A stretch of 64,000 nucleotides of DNA, taken from the NCBI GenBank assembly GCA_002162675.1, contig MAAE01000007.1, forward strand, positions 124,001-188,000. Reading direction: 5' to 3'. Below, one piece after another: positions 31,755-39,916 of this stretch. How positions within the stretch are numbered: the first letter of the stretch is position 1; every line of letters starts with the position of its first letter. The position numbers and the translations under genes are program-made. The DNA is from Colwellia sp. 39_35_sub15_T18. Lineage in GTDB: Bacteria; Pseudomonadota; Gammaproteobacteria; Enterobacterales; Alteromonadaceae. The notes below the pieces were generated by a model, which had not been told where the DNA came from, did no database searches, and was given only the letters and a program-made list of their open reading frames with translations.

Positions 31755-31988
31755 TTATTGCTTCTGTGATAGTTGATGCTTATTTTTAATATATAACTGT
31801 TCAACTTTTTCACGAGCCCACGGAGTTTTACGTAAAAACTTCAAACTAGATTTAATACTGGGATCTTGCGTGAAGCAGTTGATTTTAATTTGTTGACCTA
31901 AGGACTCAAAACCAAAATAAGCTTCTAACTCAGTCACTATTGTTTTTAGCGTAACACCATGTAGCGGATTGTAAGGTTGGTTGTCCAT
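31755..31988 (-). CDS. VF530-family (DUF2132) small protein
   Basis: 77 residues beginning [20 protein letters not shown] and containing [29 protein letters not shown], the signature of the VF530 family, named after a Vibrio protein with a helical fold and suspected DNA binding. Function is not established. Separate from purU by 86 bp; may share its direction of transcription. Confidence 0.88.
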   Translation of the reverse strand: MDNQPYNPLHGVTLKTIVTELEAYFGFESLGQQIKINCFTQDPSIKSSLKFLRKTPWAREKVEQLYIKNKHQLSQKQ

Positions 31989-32035
31989 AGAAGTACTTCA
32001 ATACTTAAAAATTCTATTATAACAAAAACAAAAAA

Positions 32036-32075
32036 AGGCACCTACTTTTAAAATAACTTTAAAAGATAGATGCCT
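32036..32075 (-). terminator. Terminator of the prx-grx gene
   Basis: Inverted repeat AGGCA...TGCCT (32036-32040 and 32071-32075) enclosing CTTTTAAA/TTTAAAAG. On the minus strand the stem is followed by a T-run (TTTTTTTG), 34 bp after the stop of the peroxiredoxin-glutaredoxin gene. Confidence 0.8.
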
Positions 32076-32108
32076 AAATAGCCTAGCAAGCTGAAATTAT
32101 TTAACTAT

Positions 32109-32855
32109 TTATGCAAAATGTTGTGTTAACTCATCGGCACCACCAATGTGCTTACCATCAATGAAGACTTGCGGCACAGTGTCAGCATTGGTAATAGCTC
32201 GCATGGCTGAAATACTGATTTCATCACCTACGGTTAGCTCTTCATATTGAAAACCTTGCTGAGCAAGTAATGTTTTAGCTCGTGCACAATGTGGACAACC
32301 GGGTTTAGTAAATATTGTCACTTGTGCGCTTTGCACGGCTTCAGGGTTAATGTAGGCAAGCATAGTATCCGCATCAGACACTTCAAACGGGTCACCCGGT
32401 AAATCAGGTTCGATGAACATTTTTTCAATAACGCCATCTTTCACTAGCATTGAATAGCGCCAGCTACGCTTGCCAAAGCCAATTTCATTCTTTTCAACTA
32501 ATAAGCCCATGCCTTGAGTAAAATCACCGTTACCATCAGGAATAAAGCTGACATTTTCAGCATTTTGAGCTGCTGCCCAAGCATTCATAACAAAAGTGTC
32601 GTTGACGGAAACACATAAAATTTCATCAACACCATTTTCAGCAAATTTACCAGCTAATTCGTTGTAACGCGGTAAATGTGATGAAGAACACGTTGGAGTA
32701 AAGGCACCCGGTAATGAAAAAACAACCACGGTTTTACCGGCAAAAATTTCTTGGCTATCACGCTTACTCCATGCATCGTTAACACGCATAGGAAAGGTAA
32801 CTGACGGGACTTTTTGACCTGCTTTATTTTCAAAGTTAGTTTCACTGATAGACAT
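32109..32855 (-). CDS. Peroxiredoxin-glutaredoxin fusion (Prx5-Grx hybrid)
   Basis: 248 residues. Residues 1-165 are a Prx5-type peroxiredoxin with the peroxidatic cysteine in PGAFTPTCSSSHLP (near residue 55). Residues 178-248 are a glutaredoxin with active site CPHC (about 186-189), plus TVPQVFIDGKHIGGADEL. The fusion lets glutathione reduce the peroxidase directly, as described for the Haemophilus hybrid enzyme. The likely role is removal of hydrogen and alkyl peroxides in the cytoplasm; OxyR control is common in relatives but no site was identified. Divergent from another thioredoxin-fold peroxiredoxin-like gene, with tandem repeats in between. Confidence 0.96.
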   Translation of the reverse strand: MSISETNFENKAGQKVPSVTFPMRVNDAWSKRDSQEIFAGKTVVVFSLPGAFTPTCSSSHLPRYNELAGKFAENGVDEILCVSVNDTFVMNAWAAAQNAENVSFIPDGNGDFTQGMGLLVEKNEIGFGKRSWRYSMLVKDGVIEKMFIEPDLPGDPFEVSDADTMLAYINPEAVQSAQVTIFTKPGCPHCARAKTLLAQQGFQYEELTVGDEISISAMRAITNADTVPQVFIDGKHIGGADELTQHFA

Positions 32856-32892
32856 AATGTTTCCTTTTGATTGATTAAAGTAAAATGGTATT

Positions 32893-32954
32893 AAGTAACT
32901 GCTTTTAAGTAACTGCTTTTAAGTAGCTGCTTTTAAGTAGCTGCTTTTAAGTAA
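32893..32954. repeat. 14-bp tandem repeat, four units
   Basis: Four units of AAGTARCTGCTTTT (32893-32948; two with A and two with G at the variable position) and a partial fifth. They lie about 40 bp upstream of the prx-grx start in the divergent promoter region, so copy number could alter promoter spacing. Confidence 0.9.
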
Positions 32955-33123
32955 TAACGCTATTATTGCTCGTAGCAACAAATAATTAAAGTGATTAAAA
33001 TCAACAATAGTAATCGACAAAAGCGATTACACAATATTGAACGGCTTTATATTGAAATTGTTTTAGCTTAGTCAGGTCTTAATTAACACACAAACCAGAC
33101 TAATTGATTCGAAGGACAACACC

Positions 33124-33801
33124 GTGCGTATTACCAAAACTACCCTACTAGCAAGCCTATTAATTTTGTTTGTTAGCTCACAAACCTTTGCAGCTAACAA
33201 TATTTCAACCAGCAACACCTCAACCATTAAGGCCATCGCTGAAAGTGCCGAGCAAATAACCCCTTTAATGAATGGACAATATGTTCCTACGAACATTGAA
33301 GTTACCACAGTGTCTGGTAAAAAAATGCCTATAGCCAAGGTATTAAACAATAAAAAAACCATCTTATTTTTTTATCGTGGCGGTTGGTGTCCATTTTGTA
33401 ATACTCAAATGGGACAACTAAAACAAATTGAGCCACAACTTAACGATTTAGGCTTTCAACTAATCGGCATTTCCACGGATAACGAGCAAGACTTACAAAA
33501 AAGTATTGGTGAACATCAGCTAAACTATCAACTATTGGCTGATTTTAATTCAACCACTAGCCAAGCATTTGGCTTAGCTTTTTATGCTAGCCAAAAGGTT
33601 ACCGATAGATACCTTGCAGCAATGAACTTGAAAAATCCACTGCAAAAAAATGCCGCTGGTGATAAGAGGCTAGTATTACCCGCACCAGCAATCTACGTGA
33701 TTGATAGCCAAGGTTTAGTGCAGTTTAATTATGTGAACACTAACTACAAAGTACGCTTACACGCAGAGCTGTTATTAAAAGCGGCTCAACTAGTGAAATA
33801 G
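33124..33801 (+). CDS. Secreted peroxiredoxin-like (AhpC/TSA, PRXL type) protein
   Basis: 225 residues from GTG at 33124, supported by AAGGA eight bases upstream. A signal peptide (MRITKTTLLASLLILFVSSQ, cleavage near TFAAN) suggests a periplasmic location. The thioredoxin fold carries LFFYRGGWCPFCNTQMGQLK with a CPFC active site (near residue 89). It continues with GISTDNEQDLQKS and the late PAPAIYVIDSQGLVQF containing the cis-Pro. This could be a peroxidase or a thiol-disulfide reductase. Divergent from the cytoplasmic prx-grx gene, so the two may share stress regulation. Confidence 0.87.
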   Translation: MRITKTTLLASLLILFVSSQTFAANNISTSNTSTIKAIAESAEQITPLMNGQYVPTNIEVTTVSGKKMPIAKVLNNKKTILFFYRGGWCPFCNTQMGQLKQIEPQLNDLGFQLIGISTDNEQDLQKSIGEHQLNYQLLADFNSTTSQAFGLAFYASQKVTDRYLAAMNLKNPLQKNAAGDKRLVLPAPAIYVIDSQGLVQFNYVNTNYKVRLHAELLLKAAQLVK

Positions 33802-33856
33802 CCATGAATGAAACTGGATAGCTAAAATATTTGCTAATCGTTCGCTTGGCGTGATA

Positions 33857-33907
33857 AATTAAACACTCAACTTGTATATACAAGCAAATACAGCTGAGTG
33901 TTTAATT
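33857..33907 (+). repeat. 13-bp inverted repeat enclosing the HutC operator
   Basis: AATTAAACACTCA (33857-33869) and TGAGTGTTTAATT (33895-33907) are perfect complements 25 bp apart. The interval contains the palindromic operator CTTGTATATACAAG. As RNA this folds into a long hairpin, possibly ending the upstream peroxiredoxin-like transcript. Confidence 0.8.
33871..33884 (+). promoter_or_regulatory. HutC-type operator upstream of hutG-hutF
   Basis: The perfect palindrome CTTGTATATACAAG fits the CTTGT-N4-ACAAG core bound by the histidine-utilisation repressor HutC, whose inducer is urocanate. It lies 44 bp upstream of the hutG start, where it would overlap the promoter. hutC itself is not in the window. 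Confidence 0.8.
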
Positions 33908-33927
33908 ATTTAATCAACAAAGAGCTA

Positions 33928-34719
33928 ATGATGAATTCAAATTACCACTTAACCTCCGGCGATGTTGGTGTACTGATCAGCATGCCGCATAATGGCCAAT
34001 TAATACCGCAAGATATCGCCATTAACATGGCTGATTGTGCACTAAAAGTCGCTGACACCGATTGGTATATGGATAAACTATATGACTTTGCCAAAGCGAT
34101 GGGAATATATACTCTAGCCCCAAAATGTAGTCGTTACGTTATTGATTTAAATAGAAACTCTAGTGGTGAGTCTTTATATACTGGCGCTGACAATACCGAA
34201 CTTTGCCCGACCACTAGCTTTGATTTATCACCGCTTTATCTAACAGGGCAACAACCATCAAAGCAAGAAATTCAGCGTAGAATTGAGCAATATTGGCAAC
34301 CCTACCACCAAGCAATCGCCGAAACATTACGGCAACTAAAACAACAATATGGCAAAGTAGTTTTGCTAGACGCCCATTCAATATTATCGCAAGTGCCACG
34401 TTTTTTCTCAGGAACACTGCCTGATTTTAACTTTGGCAGCGCAGATGGCAGCAGTTGCGATAAGCAATTATTAAACAATATTGCAAAAATCAACTTAGCG
34501 CCCTATACAAGTGTTTTTAATGGTCGCTTTAAGGGAGGTTATATTACTCGGGCTTATGGCGATCCAGACAACAACATTCATGCTATACAACTTGAGTTGT
34601 CACAATGCACTTACATGGATGAGCCAGGCAGCCATTATAATGAACAAAAAGCCGCACAAGTAAAAGTACAGCTTAAAAACTTTGTGCAGTGTTTAGTCGA
34701 TTTCGCCCAAGAAAAATGA
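33928..34719 (+). CDS. hutG: N-formylglutamate deformylase (amidohydrolase)
   Basis: 263 residues from the ATG at 33928; a more upstream ATG at 33898 lies inside the inverted repeat and is unlikely. Hydrolyses N-formyl-glutamate to glutamate and formate, the last step of the five-step histidine degradation route. Family features: VLISMPHNGQLIP, DTDWYMDKLYDF, RYVIDLNRN, LLDAHSILSQVP (metal-binding) and HAIQLELSQCTYM. Cotranscribed with hutF (16 bp gap) under a HutC-type operator. Confidence 0.94.
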   Translation: MMNSNYHLTSGDVGVLISMPHNGQLIPQDIAINMADCALKVADTDWYMDKLYDFAKAMGIYTLAPKCSRYVIDLNRNSSGESLYTGADNTELCPTTSFDLSPLYLTGQQPSKQEIQRRIEQYWQPYHQAIAETLRQLKQQYGKVVLLDAHSILSQVPRFFSGTLPDFNFGSADGSSCDKQLLNNIAKINLAPYTSVFNGRFKGGYITRAYGDPDNNIHAIQLELSQCTYMDEPGSHYNEQKAAQVKVQLKNFVQCLVDFAQEK

Positions 34720-34735
34720 AACAACTTGAGTAAAA

Positions 34736-36136
34736 ATGATGAAATATTACGTTGAAAACATTTTATTAACTGATGGTTGGGCAACCAATAAAACACTCAC
34801 CATTAAAGAAGGCATAATCACCGCCATCACCACAGGTAAAAGTAATGATGCAAAAGTGATTTCAGGCACCGTTATTCCTGGCATGATCAATTGTCATTCC
34901 CATGCTTTTCAACGGGCATTTGCGGGTTTTAGTGAACAATGCAGCGAAGGACAAGATAGCTTTTGGACTTGGCGAAAGGTTATGTATAAGTTTTTGGCTA
35001 AATTAACAGCTATTGATGCCGAAGTTATCGCCAAGCACCTTTACATCGAAATGCTAAAAATGGGTTATACCCGCGTTGCTGAGTTTCATTACTTACACCA
35101 TAATATTGATGGCTCTGCCTACTCAGCCAGTACAACGTCAGAAGAAGCTAACCATAAAGGTTTAGCCACTATGGCACAGGCTATTTTTTCTGCCGCTAAA
35201 GATGCAGGTATTGGCTTAACTATGCTCCCCGTTTTATATCAATATGCTGGTTTTGATCAACAATCACCCAATGAAGGTCAAAAACGCTTTATTAATAGTA
35301 CAGAGCAATTTAATCAACTGGTCAGTGAATGTTTTGAATTATCCACTCAATTTACCAATACCAATGTTGGTATAGCGCCTCACTCGCTTCGCGCTGTAGA
35401 CAAACAATCTATTGAGCAAGCAGTGACTCATGTGCGTGCGCTTGATAGTAACGCACCAATTCATATCCACATTAGTGAGCAACAACAGGAAGTAAGCGAT
35501 TGTCTTGCTCACTATGGTAAACGCCCTGTACAGTGGCTTTTAGATAATATTAGCCTAGACAAACATTGGTGCCTAATTCACGCTACCCATATCAATGAGC
35601 AAGAGCAACAAGGCATAGTTAAAAGCCAAGCCATTGCAGGGATATGTCCAACAACAGAAGCAAATTTAGGTGATGGCATTTTTCCAACGACTGAGTTTTT
35701 AGCATTAAAGGGTACTTTGGCTATTGGCTCAGATAGCCATATCAGTGTTAACCCTATTGAAGAATTACGCTGGCTAGAATACGCCCAGCGATTAACCAAA
35801 CAGCAAAGAGCCATACTTGCTTCTTCAGACACCGCCTCGGTGGGGCAAAATCTATGGCAAAAAGCAGCACTGGGGGGGGCACAAAGTACCAGTTCAAATA
35901 CTGGTAGTTTAGCCATTGGTAAACAAGCAGATTTATTGGTGCTAGATGAAAACCAAACGCGCCTTTATGCTAATAATAGCCAGCATTTACTTGATAGTGT
36001 CATTTTTGCTAGCAGGGAAAATATGATCCAAGATGTTATGGTTAATGGTCATTGGGTGGTGCGTAATGGCGAACATGCCCAAGCGCAAAGTAGCGCCGAT
36101 AATTTCACCCGATTATTAACAAAGCTATCAAATTAA
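34736..36136 (+). CDS. hutF: Formimidoylglutamate deiminase
   Basis: 466 residues. An amidohydrolase-superfamily enzyme converting N-formimino-glutamate to N-formyl-glutamate plus ammonia, directly feeding HutG. Metal ligands: GMINCHSHAFQRAFAG (HxH, near residue 55), HIHISEQQQEV (near residue 246) and AIGSDSHISVNPIEELRWLE (near residue 331). Other typical parts are SFWTWRKVMY and the C-terminal KQADLLVLDE. Two ATG codons stand side by side (34736 and 34739). The upstream pathway genes hutH, hutU and hutI are not in this window. Confidence 0.95.
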   Translation: MMKYYVENILLTDGWATNKTLTIKEGIITAITTGKSNDAKVISGTVIPGMINCHSHAFQRAFAGFSEQCSEGQDSFWTWRKVMYKFLAKLTAIDAEVIAKHLYIEMLKMGYTRVAEFHYLHHNIDGSAYSASTTSEEANHKGLATMAQAIFSAAKDAGIGLTMLPVLYQYAGFDQQSPNEGQKRFINSTEQFNQLVSECFELSTQFTNTNVGIAPHSLRAVDKQSIEQAVTHVRALDSNAPIHIHISEQQQEVSDCLAHYGKRPVQWLLDNISLDKHWCLIHATHINEQEQQGIVKSQAIAGICPTTEANLGDGIFPTTEFLALKGTLAIGSDSHISVNPIEELRWLEYAQRLTKQQRAILASSDTASVGQNLWQKAALGGAQSTSSNTGSLAIGKQADLLVLDENQTRLYANNSQHLLDSVIFASRENMIQDVMVNGHWVVRNGEHAQAQSSADNFTRLLTKLSN

Positions 36137-36155
36137 TACTTTAAAACGAAAAACC

Positions 36156-36512
36156 TTAGAGCATATTTTCATATTTACTTATGGTCTGGCAAACACTGGC
36201 TTGGTTAGTGGGATGAAAAATAATACTCGCTGCTTTTCCTTTACAGTAACTTTGGTAGAACTCATTAACCTTGGCTCTCGAGGAAGTGACCTCTTTTAAA
36301 GACTTCACTTCTTCTGCAGAAAAACTAGCTAATTTAGGTTGCAGATCAGTAAAAACCTTATCAGCCTTTAAGCGTACTTGGGTATCACTAAACTCACTAA
36401 AACCATCGAGCAAAACTTTTTTTTGTTCGTTATAGAATTTCGTTACCTCAGGCTGAGGATAAAAATGTAAAAAAACCGCGGCAGCCACGATTAAGATCAA
36501 TAAATTTTTCAT
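36156..36512 (-). CDS. Small exported or membrane-anchored hypothetical protein
   Basis: 118 residues. The N-terminal hydrophobic helix MKNLLILIVAAAVFLHFYPQ is a signal anchor or uncleaved signal. The rest is a helical domain (FYNEQKKVLLDGFSEFSDTQ, FTDLQPKLASFSAEEVKSLK) with two cysteines (SYCKGK and SVCQTI) that could form a periplasmic disulfide. No family recognised. Convergent with hutF, 19 bp from its stop, and divergent from ccoG. Confidence 0.7.
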   Translation of the reverse strand: MKNLLILIVAAAVFLHFYPQPEVTKFYNEQKKVLLDGFSEFSDTQVRLKADKVFTDLQPKLASFSAEEVKSLKEVTSSRAKVNEFYQSYCKGKAASIIFHPTNQASVCQTISKYENML

Positions 36513-36618
36513 AAAAGCCCGTATATTAGTATGCTCTAATTTATGTTATTCTTGCTAGGGACAATAACATAATCCATTTTCTTATACTAATTACATATTT
36601 GTCTTCTAAGGATTTATC

Positions 36619-38058
36619 GTGAGAGCCGACGAAAAACCATCTGTATCCAATACCAACAGAATTCCCATCAAAAATGTAAAAATTCATCCCGCTAAAAATG
36701 CTCATGAGCGTTATAAACCCGGTGATCAAATTTATGTACGTAAAAACTCTGGCTTTTTTCAAAAACTAAGACAACGTATGAACTTAGTTTATTTTGCCTT
36801 TTTCGCCTTACTTCCCTGGTTACAATATAACGGTCATCAAGCGGTATTATTTGATATCAGTGAGCAACGCTTTACTTTGTGGGGCTTAACCTTATGGCCA
36901 CAAGATTTAACGTTATTAGCTTGGTTCTTTATTTTTGGTGCTTTTTTACTGTTTTTTGTTACCACCTTTTTAGGGCGCGTTTGGTGTGGTTATATGTGCC
37001 CACAAACCGTGTGGACCTTCATTTTTATTTGGTTTGAAGAAAAAACTGAAGGTACCGCTAACCAACGAAGAAAGCTAGATCAACAAAAAATGAACGCCAG
37101 AAAACTTTGGAAAAAAACACTAAAACATAGTTGCTGGCTGTTTTTCTCACTCTTTACGGCCATGACCTTTGCTGGCTATTTTTCGCCAATGAGTGAGTTA
37201 TTCTTCAACATTGTCACGCTCAGTACTTCGGCGACTATGGCGACTATTTTAGCCTTTTTCACTTTTGCTACTTATGGCAATGCGGGCTGGATGCGTGAAA
37301 CCGTGTGCTTGCACATGTGTCCTTACGCGCGTTTTCAATCGGCGATGTTTGATAAAGATACACTCACTGTTGCTTATGATAATGAGCGAGGCGAAAACCG
37401 CGGGGCCCGTGGCAGAAAGCTAGATCATAAAGCTTTAGGCTTAGGCGACTGCATCGATTGTAATTTGTGTGTTGAAGTTTGCCCTACGGGTATTGATATT
37501 CGCAACGGCTTGCAATACGAATGTATTAACTGTGGTTCTTGTGTTGACGCTTGCTCAAGTGTGATGACAAACATGAAATACGAGCAAGGCTTGATCCGCT
37601 ACACCACAGAGCATGAGCTTGATGGCAAAAAAGTACACTTAGTTCGCTCAAAACTCGTCGGTTATGCCGTTGTGTTGGTGATAATGAGCACTATGTTGGT
37701 ATTAGAAGTCGTTAACCGTGTGCCCTTATCGCTTGATATTATTCGCGATAGAACCGAATTGGCAAAAGAGAATTTTAACGGTGAAATAGAAAATGTTTTC
37801 ACCTTAAAAATTCTCAATATGTCACAAACCGATAACACCTATAAACTTTCGGTTAAAGGCATTGAAAACACGCAGTGGCATGGTAAACAAGAAATATTTG
37901 TTAAAGCCGCTAGCGTATTTACTTTACCCATTAGCATCTCTGTAGATCCCTATGAACTTAAGGGCTATATGACAGACATTACTTTTAGGGTTAAACAAGT
38001 ATCTGCTGAAGATGATGTGAGTATTGAACACGAAAGTCGCTTTTTTAATAAGCGCTAA
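36619..38058 (+). CDS. ccoG: Cytochrome c oxidase accessory protein CcoG (FixG/RdxA)
   Basis: 479 residues from a GTG start with AAGGA six bases upstream. A membrane-bound ferredoxin-like protein needed for cbb3 oxidase copper delivery. Membrane helices include YFAFFALLPWLQY and FFIFGAFLLFFVTTFLGRVW. The cysteine clusters are GYMCPQTVW, HMCPYARFQ, CIDCNLCVEVCPTG (from C278) and CINCGSCVDACS (from C302), the latter two forming 4Fe-4S sites. An Ig-like C-terminal domain (from about 370) completes the family layout. The ccoNOPQ structural genes are not adjacent. Confidence 0.96.
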   Translation: MRADEKPSVSNTNRIPIKNVKIHPAKNAHERYKPGDQIYVRKNSGFFQKLRQRMNLVYFAFFALLPWLQYNGHQAVLFDISEQRFTLWGLTLWPQDLTLLAWFFIFGAFLLFFVTTFLGRVWCGYMCPQTVWTFIFIWFEEKTEGTANQRRKLDQQKMNARKLWKKTLKHSCWLFFSLFTAMTFAGYFSPMSELFFNIVTLSTSATMATILAFFTFATYGNAGWMRETVCLHMCPYARFQSAMFDKDTLTVAYDNERGENRGARGRKLDHKALGLGDCIDCNLCVEVCPTGIDIRNGLQYECINCGSCVDACSSVMTNMKYEQGLIRYTTEHELDGKKVHLVRSKLVGYAVVLVIMSTMLVLEVVNRVPLSLDIIRDRTELAKENFNGEIENVFTLKILNMSQTDNTYKLSVKGIENTQWHGKQEIFVKAASVFTLPISISVDPYELKGYMTDITFRVKQVSAEDDVSIEHESRFFNKR

Positions 38059-38105
38059 GAGTTCACCCCTAACGCGTAAATAATTCGCAAACAAAAAGAA
38101 TATTA

Positions 38106-39083
38106 ATGGCTAATTTTGATTTTAAAGCACTATCACCCGATACTATTATTGATGGCTTAGAAAGTGCTGGTTTTACCGTTGATAGCGGTTTGCTGGCGCT
38201 TAATAGTTACGAAAATCGTGTTTATCAGTTTCATGATGACAAGCTAACTAAATACGTGACCAAGTTTTATCGACCACAACGCTGGCAATTGGCACAAATT
38301 CGTGAAGAGCATGAGTTCTCCTTTGAACTTGACGAACAAGAGCTTCCTATTGTTGCGCCACTCAAAGTAAATGGTGAAAGCTTATTTGAACATAAAGGCT
38401 ATCATTTTGCGGTATTCCCTTGCCGAGGTGGCCGTATATTTGAAGTAGACAACCTAAATCAACTTGAATGGATGGGACGCTTTGTTGGTAGAATTCATGC
38501 TGTTTCGGCACAAGAGTCTTTTCAACACCGACCCAGTTTCAATATTGATGAAATGCTCTATCAAGCCCAAGAAACTATCGCCGCCAGTAACTTTGTACCC
38601 TCAGTGCTACACAAACCTTTCTTCACCATTTTAACGCAAGTCATTGAAGTGGCCGCACAGCAATATAAGCCCAAACAACAAATCCGCCTGCACGGTGATT
38701 GCCATGCTGGCAATATATTATGGCGCGATGAAGGGCCACACTTTGTTGATCTTGACGATTGCCGTACTGGCCCGGCTATTCAAGATTTATGGATGATGCT
38801 TTCAGGAGACAGACAACAACAATTGTTACAAATTGATACCTTATTAATGGGCTATGAAGAGTTCTTTTCATTTGAATCTAGTCAACTTGTTTTGATAGAA
38901 TCATTAAGAACCATGCGCGTAGTTAATTATATGGCTTGGTTATGTAAGCGCTGGCAAGATCCTGCGTTCCCACAAAATTTTCCGTGGTTTAATACGGAAA
39001 AATACTGGGAGCAGCAAATACTTATGCTTAAAGAGCAAATGTCAGCCCTACAGCAACCACCATTAAGTTTATTACCAGCTTAA
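38106..39083 (+). CDS. srkA: Stress response kinase A (YihE family)
   Basis: 325 residues, E. coli length 328. A Ser/Thr kinase of the choline-kinase-like fold that counters envelope and Cpx-related death signalling in E. coli. NSYENRVYQF near the N-terminus, the catalytic loop RLHGDCHAGNILW (near residue 200) and the metal-binding FVDLDDCRTGPAIQDLWMML are intact. It precedes dsbA by 47 bp, the same pairing as yihE-dsbA in E. coli. Confidence 0.95.
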   Translation: MANFDFKALSPDTIIDGLESAGFTVDSGLLALNSYENRVYQFHDDKLTKYVTKFYRPQRWQLAQIREEHEFSFELDEQELPIVAPLKVNGESLFEHKGYHFAVFPCRGGRIFEVDNLNQLEWMGRFVGRIHAVSAQESFQHRPSFNIDEMLYQAQETIAASNFVPSVLHKPFFTILTQVIEVAAQQYKPKQQIRLHGDCHAGNILWRDEGPHFVDLDDCRTGPAIQDLWMMLSGDRQQQLLQIDTLLMGYEEFFSFESSQLVLIESLRTMRVVNYMAWLCKRWQDPAFPQNFPWFNTEKYWEQQILMLKEQMSALQQPPLSLLPA

Positions 39084-39130
39084 TAAACGTTTAAACTCAA
39101 AAGACAGCGAAATAAATAGGAAGAATAACG

Positions 39131-39778
39131 ATGAGAAAAATACAACAGCACTTTATGGTGCTATTTATACTTTTAAGCGCATTTTCAGCCAGTGCCTATG
39201 CAGCAACATACACCGAAGGTAAACAATACTCTAAAATAAGTGAGACACTTTCTAGCAAAACAGAAGTGCGTGAATATTTCTCTTTTTATTGTCCTCATTG
39301 CTTTAGTTTTGAACCTTTTATGGAAAGTGTCAAAAAGAATTTACCTGAAGGGGTTAGCTTTGAACGTAATCATGTAGATTTTCTTCGTGCTGCGTCACCA
39401 AAAGTACAAGCCATGCTAACTAAGTCTGTTGTCGTAGCGGAGCAGTTAGGGATGGATAAAAAACTTGTTAACGCCGTATTTAAATATATTCAAGTACAAC
39501 GTGCCGTGATCACCTCTGAAAAAGACATCCGCAACATTTTTGTGCTTAATGGCGCTGATGGTGATAAATTTGATAAGTTAATGAAAAGCTTTGGCGTCAA
39601 TAGCAAAGCAAAATTGATGAAAAAGAATCAAGAAACCATGACACAAAAAAGAGCCATAACTGGCGTTCCTGCGGTGATCATTAATGGTAAATATCGCATT
39701 AACGCTCAAGAGCTAGACAAAAATAATTTTGAGCAAGATTATCAAAGTTTAGTCGCGTATTTATTAACGCTAAAATAA
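39131..39778 (+). CDS. dsbA: Thiol:disulfide interchange protein DsbA
   Basis: 215 residues. The periplasmic oxidase that introduces disulfides. Signal peptide MRKIQQHFMVLFILLSAFSA ending near SAYAATYTEG; active site CPHC in FSFYCPHCFSFEPF (near residues 55-58); conserved FERNHVDFL; and the cis-Pro loop TGVPAVIINGKYRIN. Operon with srkA, followed by a strong terminator. Together with DsbD at 6.2 kb, the window encodes parts of both the oxidative and the reductive thiol pathways. Confidence 0.97.
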   Translation: MRKIQQHFMVLFILLSAFSASAYAATYTEGKQYSKISETLSSKTEVREYFSFYCPHCFSFEPFMESVKKNLPEGVSFERNHVDFLRAASPKVQAMLTKSVVVAEQLGMDKKLVNAVFKYIQVQRAVITSEKDIRNIFVLNGADGDKFDKLMKSFGVNSKAKLMKKNQETMTQKRAITGVPAVIINGKYRINAQELDKNNFEQDYQSLVAYLLTLK

Positions 39779-39796
39779 TCATTTATTTCTAATAGC

Positions 39797-39834
39797 AAAG
39801 CCGCCAATTATTTAATCCTTGGCGGCTTTTTTGT
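39797..39834 (+). terminator. Rho-independent terminator of srkA-dsbA
   Basis: Perfect 11-bp stem AAAGCCGCCAA/TTGGCGGCTTT (39797-39807 and 39819-39829) followed by a T-run, 19 bp after the dsbA stop. Confidence 0.94.
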
Positions 39835-39853
39835 TTTTATTCAGCTTAAAAGT

Positions 39854-39893
39854 ATTCACCACAGAGATTATCGCGGCTCGGTGGTAAACCGTT
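39854..39893. repeat. Short CACCACAGAG...CTCGGTGG element
   Basis: ATTCACCACAGAG and CTCGGTGGTAAAC are imperfect inverted arms around ATTATCGCGG. The same arms, with the variable base exchanged, bound the longer element at 48618-48722, so this seems to be a dispersed intergenic repeat. Confidence 0.6.
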
Positions 39894-39916
39894 ACTTTTT
39901 ACCTTTTGACTTGTTA

